This document shows, one piece after another, positions 25,441 through 34,357 of a stretch of 47,585 bases of DNA; position 1 is the first letter of the stretch, and every line of letters starts with the position of its first letter. Both the position numbers and the translations under genes were made by a program. The DNA comes from Kiritimatiellota bacterium (GTDB lineage Bacteria > Verrucomicrobiota > Kiritimatiellia > RFP12 > UBA1067): positions 1-47,585 of the forward strand of contig WRJS01000016.1 of assembly GCA_009778475.1 (NCBI GenBank), in the 5' to 3' direction. The notes under the pieces are model-generated. The model searched no databases. It was not told where the DNA came from and worked only from the letters and a program-made list of their open reading frames with translations.

Positions 25441-26961
25441 TTATGCGTCGATGAACAGCTCCGCTGCCGCGAAGAAGGGGTCGCTGGTGGCGCGGATGCC
25501 GAGGCGGCGCAGACCGGCCTCATCGCCGGGGGTGACGATGTGCGTCAGGTGCATCTCGCAGTCGCGCAGGTCGATGAGATGCTCGATCGTGACCTGCGCG
25601 GTCGGGTTGGTGGCGCAGCTGACGGCCAGCCCGATCAGCGCCTCGTCGAGGTTGAGGCTGGTGTAGTCGCCTTTGAGGATGTTCTGCTTCATGCGCACGA
25701 TATGCCCCACGACCTCGGGCGCGATCAGGTGAATCTGCTCCGGGATGCCGGCCAGCGTCTTGATGGCGTTCAGCACGACGCTTGCGGCCGCGTGAAGCTG
25801 CTCGGAGTTTTTGCCGGTCACGATGCGCCCGTCGCGGAGCTTGATGGCCGCGCCGCAGAAGATGCCGCTGTGCCCCTTGCCGTGCAGCATCGCCTCGTGC
25901 GCGGCCTCGCGGGCGGGGCGCACGACCTCGCGGTCCTCGGGCGCGAGCGACAGCCGCAGCATGATCTCGTCCGCGCGCTCGACCGTCCCGTGCTCGACTT
26001 GCCCGGAGCGGTGTTCGCTCAGGTGCCGGAAGTAGCGGCGGATGACCTCCTGCCGCGAGGCCGCGGAGACGACGGCATCGTCAACGATGCCGCTGGCGAT
26101 GCAGTTCACGCCCATGTCCGTGGGCGACTGGTAGGGGCAGACCTCGTCCGTCATCTTCTTCCAGATGGCGCGTAACAGGGGGAAGGCCTCCACGTCGCGG
26201 TTGTAGTTGATGGCAATCTCGTCGTATGCCTGCAGGTGGTAGGGGTCCACCATGTTGCTGTCCTTGAGGTCCGCGGTCGCGGCCTCATACGCCACGTTGA
26301 CGGGGTGCGAGAGCGGCAGGTTCCACACGGGGAACGTCTCGAACTTCGCATAGCCGGCCATGCGCCCGACCTTGCGCTCATGGTAAAGCTGCGAGAGGCA
26401 GGTCGCGAGCTTGCCGCTCCCCGGCCCGGGCCCCGTGACGACCACAATCGGGCGGTTCGTCTCCACGAACTCGTTCGCGCCGTATCCCTCGTCGCTGACG
26501 ATGGTGTCAACGTTGGTCGGGTAGCCCTGCGTCACGCAGTGGTAATAGACCTTGATGCCGTGGCGCTCCAGGCGCGCGCGGAAAAGCTTCGCCGCGTACT
26601 GCCCGGCGAAGCGGGTGATGACGACCGCGCCGATTTCGAGCTGCCATTTCCGCAGCACATCGATCAGCTTCATGGTCTCGCTCTCGTAGGAGATGCCGAA
26701 ATCCGCGCGCATCTTCTTGCGCTCGATGTCCCCCGCGTAGATGCACAGCACGATCTCCGCCGAGTCCTTCAGCCCCTGCAAGAGGCGCAGCTTCACGTTC
26801 GGGTCATACCCCGGCAGCACGCGCGCCGCGTGAAGGTCCTGCATCAGCTTGCCGCCGAACTCCAGGTACAGCTTCCCCCCGTTCTCCTTCGCCCGGCGCA
26901 AGATGGCCGCCGTCTGCTCCGCCAGATACTTCTCGTTATCGAACCCGATCGTGCCGCTCAT
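25441..26961 (-). CDS. DUF1846 / UPF0371 family protein
   Basis: A 506-residue cytoplasmic protein of the DUF1846 family, about its usual length. Landmarks: GFDNEKYLAEQTAAILRR at the start, LEFGGKLMQDLHAARVLPGYDPN, VVTGPGPGSGKLATCLSQLYHE with a P-loop-like GPGSGK at about residue 185, and DPYHLQAYDEIAINYNRDVEAFPLL. The structure of a member is known but the reaction is not, so I give no function. The ATG at 26961 has GGGGGAG 3 bases upstream and matches the family's N-terminus; an earlier in-frame start is not supported. It is transcribed away from the gene at 27154. Confidence 0.88.
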   Translation of the reverse strand: MSGTIGFDNEKYLAEQTAAILRRAKENGGKLYLEFGGKLMQDLHAARVLPGYDPNVKLRLLQGLKDSAEIVLCIYAGDIERKKMRADFGISYESETMKLIDVLRKWQLEIGAVVITRFAGQYAAKLFRARLERHGIKVYYHCVTQGYPTNVDTIVSDEGYGANEFVETNRPIVVVTGPGPGSGKLATCLSQLYHERKVGRMAGYAKFETFPVWNLPLSHPVNVAYEAATADLKDSNMVDPYHLQAYDEIAINYNRDVEAFPLLRAIWKKMTDEVCPYQSPTDMGVNCIASGIVDDAVVSAASRQEVIRRYFRHLSEHRSGQVEHGTVERADEIMLRLSLAPEDREVVRPAREAAHEAMLHGKGHSGIFCGAAIKLRDGRIVTGKNSEQLHAAASVVLNAIKTLAGIPEQIHLIAPEVVGHIVRMKQNILKGDYTSLNLDEALIGLAVSCATNPTAQVTIEHLIDLRDCEMHLTHIVTPGDEAGLRRLGIRATSDPFFAAAELFIDA

Positions 26962-27087
26962 TTTCTCCCCCGTTCCTTCAAAGACAACCACAACTATTCA
27001 CGCAGCCGCTACTGCAACGTCGGGACAGTATCATAACAAAACCTGCGCTACGGGTAAACATTTTTTTTCGTAATTCCTTACTCCCCC

Positions 27088-27117
27088 TTGACACGTTACG
27101 GTCATTGGAGGTATCCT
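27088..27117 (+). promoter_or_regulatory. Putative sigma-70 promoter
   Basis: A consensus TTGACA (27088-27093), 18 bases, TATCCT (27112-27117), 36 bases before the start at 27154. Confidence 0.5.
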
Positions 27118-27153
27118 ATTTACATCTGTGATTATGTCCTTTTAGGAGGGGCT

Positions 27154-30042
27154 ATGAAAAATGCTTATACGGTTGTGAAGAGGGGGCTTGCGGGCTTGCT
27201 CGCAATGGGCTTGTGCAATGCCATGGCAGCGGGGGATGATGCGCTGGTGAGGGATTGGCTGGAACAGGCGCGGCTGAGGTTCGCGCCGGAGCCGAACGCG
27301 CACGGCGGCGCGAAGGGGAATTACGGCGGCGGCGGGGTGAAGCCGTCGGAGGACGCGGCGGGGGCCGTTGACGGCAAGACGGATGAGCCGTGGGGCTTCC
27401 ACACGGGCGAGGATGAGAACCCGTGGTGGCAGGTGGATTTGGGCGGGTCTGTGAAGCTCGGCAAAATCGTCGTGCATAACCGTCCGGGATTCGAGGATCG
27501 CACGAAGGACATTCAGGTGCTGTTGTCGCAGGACGGCAAGGAGTGGTCGGCGTTCTACGCGCATGACGGGAAGGTGTTCGGGATCAACGACAAGGCGCTG
27601 TCCGTGCCGGGCAAGGGCGCGTCGGCGCGGTTCGTGCGCTTGCAGCTTCCGCGCAAGAGCTACTTCCACCTGAACGAGGTGGAGGTGTTCGCGGAGGGCG
27701 CGGCAGAGAATGTGGCGCGGGGCAAGGCGGCGTTGCAGTCGAGCGTGTCGCAGTGGTCGCAGGCGCACCGCGAGAAGCAGGAGGGCGTCGAGTGGGCGCG
27801 TATCGCGGCGGAGTCTCTGGAGCGCGGGCGCAAGCTGGCGGAGTCGCTGAAGCAGAAGGGCGTCGATACGGGCGCGTTTGAGAAGGCCGCCGCCGCACTG
27901 GAGAAAAAGATTGATGGCGCGGGCGAGGACACGTACATCGCGGTGCGCCGTGCGGTGCGCGACTTGGCGATGAAGAACCCGCTGCTCAATTTCGACAAGC
28001 TGCTGGTGACGAAGCTGCTGGATCCGGGTTGGATTTACCACATGTCGGATCAGTGGTACGGGTGGTGGTCGCGGCCGGGCGGGGGGATTTATGTGCTGGA
28101 GGATTTCAAGTCGGGCGCGCCGAAGGAGACGTGCCTGACGGCGCAGTTCGCGGAGGGGTGCTTCCAGCGCCCGATGCTGTCGTGGGACGCGAAGAAGGTG
28201 GTGTTCGCGTATTGCAAGTTCTATCCCGAGACGAACGCGAACCGCACCAAGACGGACAAGGCGACGCTGCCCGAGGATTCGTTCTATCATATCTATGAGA
28301 TGAACATCGACGGGAGCGGCCTGCGCCAGCTGACCTCCGGCAAGTACAACGATTTCGATGCGCGGTATCTGCCGGACGGGCGCATCGTGTTCCTCTCCAC
28401 GCGGCGCGGGTGGCGCACGCGCTACAGCAACGACGACGTGCTGGCGACCATCAAGAACCCCGCCCTGCCCGAGAGCTATGTGCGGTGCGGCGGCGACGAC
28501 TGGCGGCCCGTCGCGGTGTACACGCTGCACACGATGAACACGGACGGCAGCGATATGCGCACCATCTCGCCGTTCGAGATGTTCGAGTGGACGCCGACCA
28601 TCGCGAACGACGGCTCGATCGTCTATGCGCGGTGGGATTACGTTGACCGCCACAATATGCCCTACATGGGGCTGTGGCGCGTGAACCCCGACGGCACGCA
28701 GCCCTCGCACTTCTACGGCAACTACACGCGCAACCCGCAGAGCATGTTCGAGCCGCGCCCGATCCCCGGCTCATCGAAGATGGTGTTCACCGCAGGGGCG
28801 CACCACGCCAACGTCGGCGGCTCGCTCGTGCTGGTGGACGTGACGCGCGGCGAGGACGGCAACGCGCCCATCGTGCGCCTGACCCCCGAGGTGCCGTTCG
28901 CGGAGTCCGAGACCTCGGGCAACGGCAGCGTGTGGCTGCAACACTACTACGCCTCGCCGTGGCCGCTGTCGGAGGACTTCTACCTGACGGGCTGGAGCTG
29001 GCGCGGCCTGCGCACGCACTTCGCGCAGAACGACGACGGCGCGCGCATGGGCGCGTACCTCTACGACGCGTTCGGCAACCTCGACCTGCTCTGCGCCGAC
29101 CCCGCGTTTCAGGTGCAGCACCCCATCCCCGTCGCCGCGCAGAAACCGCCGCCCGTGATCGCCAGCGCCGTCAAGGAGGACGCGCCGCTCTACGGCCGCT
29201 TCCTGCTCTCCAACGTCTATAAGAGCCGCCAGCCGTTCCCCGAGGGCAAGCGCGTCACCGCCCTGCGCATCGTCGCCATCCCGCCCAAGGTTCAGCCGCA
29301 CATGAACCGCCCCGAGATCGGCGTCACCGCCGACGACCCCGGCAAATGCGTGTTGGGCACTGTGCCAGTCGCCGAGGACGGCTCCGCGAACTTCCTCGCG
29401 CCCTCCAACGTCACGCTCTTCTTCCAGGCCCTCGACGACGACGGCGTGGTGGTGCAGACCATGCGCAGCGGCGCCTCGCTCCAGCCCGGTCAGGTGTGGA
29501 CCTGCTCCGGGTGCCACGAGCCGAAAGACGAGGCGAGCTACACCCCCACCCAGCAGATGGCCGCCGCGATGAAAGAAGAGCCCGCGAAGATCACCCCCGA
29601 GGGCGAAGGCAGCTGGCCCTTCCGCTTCGACCGCCTCGTCGCGCCCGTGCTGAAATCCGCCTGCGCCGCCTGTCACACGGGCGCGGAGAAAGAGCCCTTC
29701 GCGTTCAAGGCCGACCCGAGAGAGGCGTGGAAACAGCTCGTCAACGCCGGACAGCCCTCCGTCGCCGCGCTCGTGAAGAAAGGCTACAACGACGCCACCG
29801 AATCCGTCCCCGGCCAAGGCATCGCCGCCAACGCCAAGCTGACCAAGCACATCCACCGCCTCTGGGAGCGCGGCCGTATTGAGACCGCCGACTACCGCCG
29901 CCTCGTGCTGTGGATGGACGTTTACGGCCAGTACCAAGGCCAATTCAACGACTGGCAAGAGCAAGAGCTCGCCGACCTCCGCCGCGAATGGAGCGCAACG
30001 GTTTTAGCGGGCGAGCAACAGCAGAACGCACAGGTGAAATAA
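27154..30042 (+). CDS. Secreted CBM32-propeller protein with two CxxCH motifs (hydrazine synthase alpha-like)
   Basis: A 962-residue exported protein with a signal peptide of about 26 residues. Domains in order: an F5/8 type C (CBM32-like) domain with WWQVDLGGSVKLGKIVVHNR and FVRLQLPR at about 80-185; a helical linker; a TolB/PD40-type propeller (IYEMNIDGSGLRQLTSGKYNDFDARYLPDGRIVF, about 390 onwards); and a C-terminal part with CSGCH (C784, C787, H788) and CAACH (C837, C840, H841). The last part resembles the middle and C-terminal regions of hydrazine-synthase-alpha-like proteins that are widespread in Planctomycetes and Verrucomicrobia without any link to anammox. The two CxxCH motifs could bind c-type haem, but no cytochrome maturation gene is visible. 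AGGAGG precedes the ATG. The beta-helix gene follows 10 bases later. Confidence 0.8.
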   Translation: MKNAYTVVKRGLAGLLAMGLCNAMAAGDDALVRDWLEQARLRFAPEPNAHGGAKGNYGGGGVKPSEDAAGAVDGKTDEPWGFHTGEDENPWWQVDLGGSVKLGKIVVHNRPGFEDRTKDIQVLLSQDGKEWSAFYAHDGKVFGINDKALSVPGKGASARFVRLQLPRKSYFHLNEVEVFAEGAAENVARGKAALQSSVSQWSQAHREKQEGVEWARIAAESLERGRKLAESLKQKGVDTGAFEKAAAALEKKIDGAGEDTYIAVRRAVRDLAMKNPLLNFDKLLVTKLLDPGWIYHMSDQWYGWWSRPGGGIYVLEDFKSGAPKETCLTAQFAEGCFQRPMLSWDAKKVVFAYCKFYPETNANRTKTDKATLPEDSFYHIYEMNIDGSGLRQLTSGKYNDFDARYLPDGRIVFLSTRRGWRTRYSNDDVLATIKNPALPESYVRCGGDDWRPVAVYTLHTMNTDGSDMRTISPFEMFEWTPTIANDGSIVYARWDYVDRHNMPYMGLWRVNPDGTQPSHFYGNYTRNPQSMFEPRPIPGSSKMVFTAGAHHANVGGSLVLVDVTRGEDGNAPIVRLTPEVPFAESETSGNGSVWLQHYYASPWPLSEDFYLTGWSWRGLRTHFAQNDDGARMGAYLYDAFGNLDLLCADPAFQVQHPIPVAAQKPPPVIASAVKEDAPLYGRFLLSNVYKSRQPFPEGKRVTALRIVAIPPKVQPHMNRPEIGVTADDPGKCVLGTVPVAEDGSANFLAPSNVTLFFQALDDDGVVVQTMRSGASLQPGQVWTCSGCHEPKDEASYTPTQQMAAAMKEEPAKITPEGEGSWPFRFDRLVAPVLKSACAACHTGAEKEPFAFKADPREAWKQLVNAGQPSVAALVKKGYNDATESVPGQGIAANAKLTKHIHRLWERGRIETADYRRLVLWMDVYGQYQGQFNDWQEQELADLRREWSATVLAGEQQQNAQVK

Positions 30043-30052
30043 GGGGGGGCAG

Positions 30053-32206
30053 ATGATACGGGTCAAAGCATTCATAATGGTGGCGATGGCGGCGGCGGCG
30101 ATGGCGGCCTCCGCCGAGGTGAAGAAAATCTATGTGTCGCCGGACGGCAAGGACAGCGGGTCGGGGTCGAGCTGGCGGCCGTTCGCGACGTTCGCGCGCG
30201 CGCAGCAGGCCGTGCGCGAGGCGAAGCAGGACGGGAAGAAATATGAGCTGATTGAGGTGCTGTTCGCGGGCGGGGCGTACCGCCTCGACGCGCCCGTTAT
30301 CATCGGCGCGGAGGACGGCGGCACGATGGCGATGCCCGTAACGTACAAGGCGCGTGACGCGGCGAAGATGCCCGTGCTCTCGGGCGGGCGGAAAATCACG
30401 GGCTGGAAGGTGGGCGCGGACGGCGCGTGGTCGGTGACGCTGCCGGAGGTCGCGTCGGGCGAGTGGGACTTTTCGCAATTGTGGGTGGACGGTGTGAGGC
30501 GGTTCCGGCCGAAGCTGCCCAAGACGGGGTATGCCATGACCGTGGGCGCGTTCGAGGAGCAGGCGGACAAGAAGGCCTGCAACGGGTTCACCTTCGAGGG
30601 GGACGCGCTGGGCGCGGTGCGCGCGAACCTGGGCGACGTGGAGATCCACACCCTGCACACGTGGGCGGCCTCGGGCTATCGCGTCAAGGACATCGATGCG
30701 GCGGCGAAGGCCGTGCGCTTCACCGTGCCGCACCGCACCAACGGCGCGTGGTACGACAATTTCGAGAAGCGCCGCTTCTGGGCGGAGAACGTGAAGGAGG
30801 CGTTCGGCGAGCCGGGCGAGTGGTACTTGGACAGGCCCACGGGCGTGTTGCGTTATATGCCCATGCCGGGCGAGCGCCCCGACCGCGCCGAAGTGGTCGC
30901 GCCCGTGCTGGCGCAGCTGCTGGTGGTGCGCGGCACGGAGGATGCGCCTGTCGTCAGTACGTTTTTCAATGGTCTCCAGTTCTGCCATTCAAATTGGGTG
31001 ATGCCGCAGGAGGGCAACTACTGCCCGCAGGCGGAGATGAACATCTCCTCCAGCGTCGAGGTCATCTCCGCGTTGGGCGTGACGTTCTGGGAGTGCGTGT
31101 TCCGCCAGTTGGGGGGGTACGCGATGGGTTTCGGTCCCGGCGCGCGCGGTAGCGTCGTGCAGTATTGCGTGATGCACGACATGGGCGGCGGCGGCGTGAA
31201 GATCGGTGCGCCGTATGTGGGCTATGTGCACTCGCCCATCAACCATTCGTGGGATTGCTCGCTGGAGGACTCGAAACGCACCTTGAGCATCACGGTGCGC
31301 GACTGCAAGATCACGGGCGGCGGGCGGCTGCATCCGGCCGCGCATGGCGTGTGGGTCGGGCAGTCGTCGTACAACAAAGTCATGTACAACGAGATCAGCG
31401 ACCTGTTCTACACCTCCGTCTCGCTGGGGTGGACGTGGGGCTACCACGAGCCTTCGCGCGCGCACGACAACGAGGTCGCCTACAACCACATGCACACCCT
31501 CGGGCAGGGCGTGCTGTCCGACATGGGCGGCGTGTACACCCTCGGGCGCTCGCCCAACACGACCGTCCACCACAACCACATCCACGACGTTCACGCCTTC
31601 GACTACGGCGGCTGGGGACTCTACACCGACGAAGGCTCCACGGGCATCCACCTCTATAACAACCTCGTCTACCGCGTCAAGACCGGCGGCTTCCACCAGC
31701 ACTACGGCCGCGACAACATCATCGAGAACAACATCTTCGCCTACTCCCTCACCCAGCAGATCCAGCGCACCCGCAACGAGGAACACCTCTCCTTCACCTT
31801 CCGCAACAACATCGTCCTGTGGGACAACGACAGCCCCCTGCTCGGCGGCGACTGGGGCGGCGCGAAAGTGGGTACGGCGGACGACGGCAAAGCGACCGAG
31901 CGCTACGCCTTCGCGAACAACATCTACTGGCACACATCCGGCAAGGAAACCCTCTTCCCCGGCAACAAGACCCTCGCGCAATGGCAAGACGAGACGGGGC
32001 AGGACAAAGGCTCCATCGTGCAAGACCCCCTCTTCGCCGCGCCCGACAAAGGCGACTTCCGCTTCCGCTCCACGGAGGCCATCGGCAAGACCGGCTTCAA
32101 GCCCTTCGACGTCATCACCACCACCGGCCCGCGCGAACCCAAAAACCTGCCCAACGTCAAACTCCCCGACGTGCCAAGCAACTACACGAAGGTGGCGCGG
32201 GAGTGA
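30053..32206 (+). CDS. Secreted right-handed parallel beta-helix protein, GH141-like
   Basis: A 717-residue exported protein with signal peptide MIRVKAFIMVAMAAAAMAASA. The start of the mature part, IYVSPDGKDSGSGSSWRPFATFARAQQAVREA, followed by a GGAYRLDAPVIIG strand and LSGGRKITGW, is the typical opening of beta-helix carbohydrate-active proteins, among them GH141 (fucosidase/xylanase). The later part has parallel beta-helix rungs such as NKVMYNEISDL, NTTVHHNHIHDVHAF and DNIIENNIFAY. It probably cleaves a plant or host polysaccharide outside the cytoplasm. The catalytic residues are not assigned. It is in one transcript with the CBM32-propeller gene; a TTCC hairpin follows 23 bases after the stop. 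Confidence 0.8.
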   Translation: MIRVKAFIMVAMAAAAMAASAEVKKIYVSPDGKDSGSGSSWRPFATFARAQQAVREAKQDGKKYELIEVLFAGGAYRLDAPVIIGAEDGGTMAMPVTYKARDAAKMPVLSGGRKITGWKVGADGAWSVTLPEVASGEWDFSQLWVDGVRRFRPKLPKTGYAMTVGAFEEQADKKACNGFTFEGDALGAVRANLGDVEIHTLHTWAASGYRVKDIDAAAKAVRFTVPHRTNGAWYDNFEKRRFWAENVKEAFGEPGEWYLDRPTGVLRYMPMPGERPDRAEVVAPVLAQLLVVRGTEDAPVVSTFFNGLQFCHSNWVMPQEGNYCPQAEMNISSSVEVISALGVTFWECVFRQLGGYAMGFGPGARGSVVQYCVMHDMGGGGVKIGAPYVGYVHSPINHSWDCSLEDSKRTLSITVRDCKITGGGRLHPAAHGVWVGQSSYNKVMYNEISDLFYTSVSLGWTWGYHEPSRAHDNEVAYNHMHTLGQGVLSDMGGVYTLGRSPNTTVHHNHIHDVHAFDYGGWGLYTDEGSTGIHLYNNLVYRVKTGGFHQHYGRDNIIENNIFAYSLTQQIQRTRNEEHLSFTFRNNIVLWDNDSPLLGGDWGGAKVGTADDGKATERYAFANNIYWHTSGKETLFPGNKTLAQWQDETGQDKGSIVQDPLFAAPDKGDFRFRSTEAIGKTGFKPFDVITTTGPREPKNLPNVKLPDVPSNYTKVARE

Positions 32207-32229
32207 ATGAATAATGAGGGATAAGGTGG

Positions 32230-32249
32230 CTCGGGCATTCCTGCCCGAG
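32230..32249. repeat. TTCC-loop hairpin
   Basis: CTCGGGCA-TTCC-TGCCCGAG, a perfect 8-bp stem. It is the first element after the beta-helix gene and could act as its 3' end, although no T-run follows. Confidence 0.8.
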
Positions 32250-32274
32250 GGCAAGGCGAAGGCTGAAAGCCCTT

Positions 32275-32409
32275 GGGAATATCCAATATCCAACAAGGAA
32301 TATCCAATGTCCAAGTGTGATGCGCTTCGGGATTGTCTCGCGCAGAGGCGCAAAGGCGCGGCGGGGAGGGAATATCCAATATCTAACAAGGAATATCCAA
32401 TGTCCAAGT
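32275..32409 (+). repeat. Direct repeats of a 42-base AATATCCAA unit
   Basis: The 42-base units at 32275-32316 and 32368-32409 differ at one position. Each contains AATATCCAATAT, AACAAGGAATATCC and AATGTCCAAGT. A shortened copy lies at 32703-32736. Confidence 0.85.
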
Positions 32410-32438
32410 TAAATGCGTTGCGAGGAATTGGCTGGGCT

Positions 32439-32463
32439 GGAGGGCGAGCGTCCCCGCGAGCCG
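32439..32463. repeat. GGAGGGCGAGCG element
   Basis: This 25-base element is an exact copy of the one inside the GH2 gene (15422-15446, opposite strand). Near copies form the inverted pair at 47471-47532. Confidence 0.9.
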
Positions 32464-32990
32464 CTCGCAATGGCGTGTTCCTGCGAGTCGCGAAGGGCGA
32501 AGCCCTTCCGTATCATAGCGCAGGGCAACGCCCTGTGTATGGGGCATACAACAAAATCAAGGCTGAAAGCCTTGCGTCCTTTTATTCAAGACTTACAGCC
32601 TTGAACATTCTTTGCCTCCGTGTCGTAGGGCGTTGCCCTACGCTGTCATCCGCAAGGCCTTTGGCCTTGTGCTTGGTGCCATTGGAAAGGCTGAAAGCCC
32701 TTGGGAATATCCAACAAGGAACATTCAACGTCCAAGTAAAATGCGCTTCGGTTTTGTGTCCCAATTGGAGGGCGAGACAGGGGACCCCATTGGCGCGGCG
32801 TGTGGCCAATGGGGCAGGAAGCCGTGAAGGAATTGTTAATTATGCATTATAAATTATGCATTATGCATTGGTACAAGGCTGAAAGCCTTCTGTCAGCCGA
32901 CGCAGGGCGTTGCCCTTCGCTGCTGATATACCCCCTTCGGGGCAAAGAGGCACATGGTGTTACCCTTACAACGAACAAAAGGAGATGTTT

Positions 32991-34346
32991 ATGCCCATGA
33001 CAAAAAAATGGAGGGGCGCCATACAGAGCGTCATCTGGTGCGTGGTGATAGGGTTCCCATGCTACCTTTTCTTTCTGGAGCTTATCCCCCTCGGCACGTA
33101 TGTCACCGTTGCCATCATCATCAGCATTGTCGTTTTGAGGGTGATGAAGCGCGTATCGAAAAAATGGAGAATCGCCATCGGTATCATCTGGTTCGGTTTT
33201 TTAGCCGTTCTCTTTTTGAATCCCATCAGCCTGGTTGTCATCCCTTTTACAATAAAAACGGCCCAAATGGAAGTCATCACGCTCCGCAAGCCCAAAGTGT
33301 ATATGCACGTTGGCGAGACGCTTGCCCTCTGCTGCCAGTCGTATCCGTCAGTGCATTCGTTTTTGGAGAAAGATAACTGGGACGTAAACAGTTTTAGTTA
33401 TGACTGGGTTCCTGAAGGGAAAAACGTCGCATCTGGCAAAGGGCATGGGCAGGTGAAAGGAAACTCCGCGTATCTTGAAATGGGTGGCGGTTTTTATCAC
33501 TATGGTTACCGTCTAGTGCTAGATGCGGATGTGTCCACAGCTGCCACGAACGTTTGGAACCTCTATCAGTATAGCATAGAAGGGGCAAAGCGCCGCCTCC
33601 TCTGGACTTTCCATACGGATGCGACACGGCATTTCACATCCGATGAATTGCTGCAACACCCCGAGCTTCGGATAGAGAAAAAAGAACGGGACGCGCCCGC
33701 GCTATCCTCTTTTCCCGTCCTCGTTTCCGCGCCGCTGATCCTCTTCGACGGCGCGTCGCTCGACCGCTGGCAGAAAGCGGATGGCTCGCCCGCGCACTGG
33801 AAGCTCGCCGACGGCGCGATGGAGGCCACGCACGGCGGCGACCTCTACACCAAGGAGGCGTTCGGCGACTGCCAGCTTCACGTCGAATGGCAGACCCCGA
33901 AGGACGTTGACCCCAACATCATGAACCGCGGCAACAGCGGGGTGATCCTCATGGGGCGGTACGAGGTGCAGGTGCTGGACTCCAACCCGGACACCATCTA
34001 CGCCGACGGCATCGCCGGATCGTTCTACGGGCAGAACCCCCCGCTCGTGAACGCCTGTAGCGCCCCCGGCGAGTGGCAGACGTTCGACATCATCTTCCGC
34101 GCCCCGCGCTGGGAGGGCGACGCCCTCCTGCGGCAAGGCGTCGTCACGGTGTTCCACAACGGCGTGCTGGTGCAAGACCACTGGCCCATCGAAGGCTCGA
34201 CCGACCACCTGACGCGCGCGCAGCAGCGCCCCCATGCCGACAAACTCCCCCTCGTCCTCCAGTCCCACGCCAGCCCCGTCCGCTACCGCAACATCTGGCT
34301 CCGCGAGCTAACGCCCGTGCCTCCGCCCCACGACGAAGAACAGTAG
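32991..34346 (+). CDS. Membrane protein: unknown QSYP/GGGFYH domain fused to DUF1080
   Basis: A 451-residue protein. Residues 1-85 hold about three membrane segments (VIWCVVIGFPCYLFFLELI, TVAIIISIVVLRV, AIGIIWFGFLAVLFLNPI). Residues about 90-230 are a domain I do not recognise, with KPKVYMHVGETLALCCQSYP and AYLEMGGGFYHYGYRL. Residues about 240-440 are a DUF1080 domain (3-keto-disaccharide hydrolase / LamG-like jelly roll): ILFDGASLDRWQKADGSPAHWKL, NSGVILMGRYEVQVLDS, GEWQTFDIIFRAPRW, VTVFHNGVLVQD. The DUF1080 part is GC-rich while the front is AT-richer, which suggests a joined gene. The unknown domain is repeated alone in the next gene. The ATG at 32991 has AAAGGAG 6 bases upstream. Confidence 0.75.
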   Translation: MPMTKKWRGAIQSVIWCVVIGFPCYLFFLELIPLGTYVTVAIIISIVVLRVMKRVSKKWRIAIGIIWFGFLAVLFLNPISLVVIPFTIKTAQMEVITLRKPKVYMHVGETLALCCQSYPSVHSFLEKDNWDVNSFSYDWVPEGKNVASGKGHGQVKGNSAYLEMGGGFYHYGYRLVLDADVSTAATNVWNLYQYSIEGAKRRLLWTFHTDATRHFTSDELLQHPELRIEKKERDAPALSSFPVLVSAPLILFDGASLDRWQKADGSPAHWKLADGAMEATHGGDLYTKEAFGDCQLHVEWQTPKDVDPNIMNRGNSGVILMGRYEVQVLDSNPDTIYADGIAGSFYGQNPPLVNACSAPGEWQTFDIIFRAPRWEGDALLRQGVVTVFHNGVLVQDHWPIEGSTDHLTRAQQRPHADKLPLVLQSHASPVRYRNIWLRELTPVPPPHDEEQ

Positions 34347-34357
34347 GAGGCATACCC

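Larger units (their letters stand above)
32207..32990. other. 784-base intergenic cluster of hairpins and direct repeats
   Basis: No gene is supported here; open frames read through repeats. Hairpins: 32230-32249 (TTCC loop); 32259-32274, 32559-32573, 32687-32702 and 32875-32889 (AAGGCT-GAA-AGCC(C)TT); 32492-32508 (GAAGGGC-GAA-GCCCTTC); 32521-32535 (CAGGGC-AAC-GCCCTG); 32624-32642 (CGTAGGGC-GTT-GCCCTACG); 32653-32669 (CAAGGCC-TTT-GGCCTTG); and 32904-32916. Direct repeats containing AATATCCAA lie at 32275-32316 and 32368-32409, with a shorter version at 32703-32736. A 25-base GGAGGGCGAGCG element is at 32439-32463. An AT-rich TTATGCATTA micro-repeat lies at about 32837-32869. Confidence 0.85.

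Noticed and set aside
27154..30042. Evidence for anammox metabolism from the hydrazine-synthase-like protein
   Set aside because: No beta/gamma subunit or hydrazine dehydrogenase is present. Related proteins with carbohydrate-binding domains are common in non-anammox bacteria.
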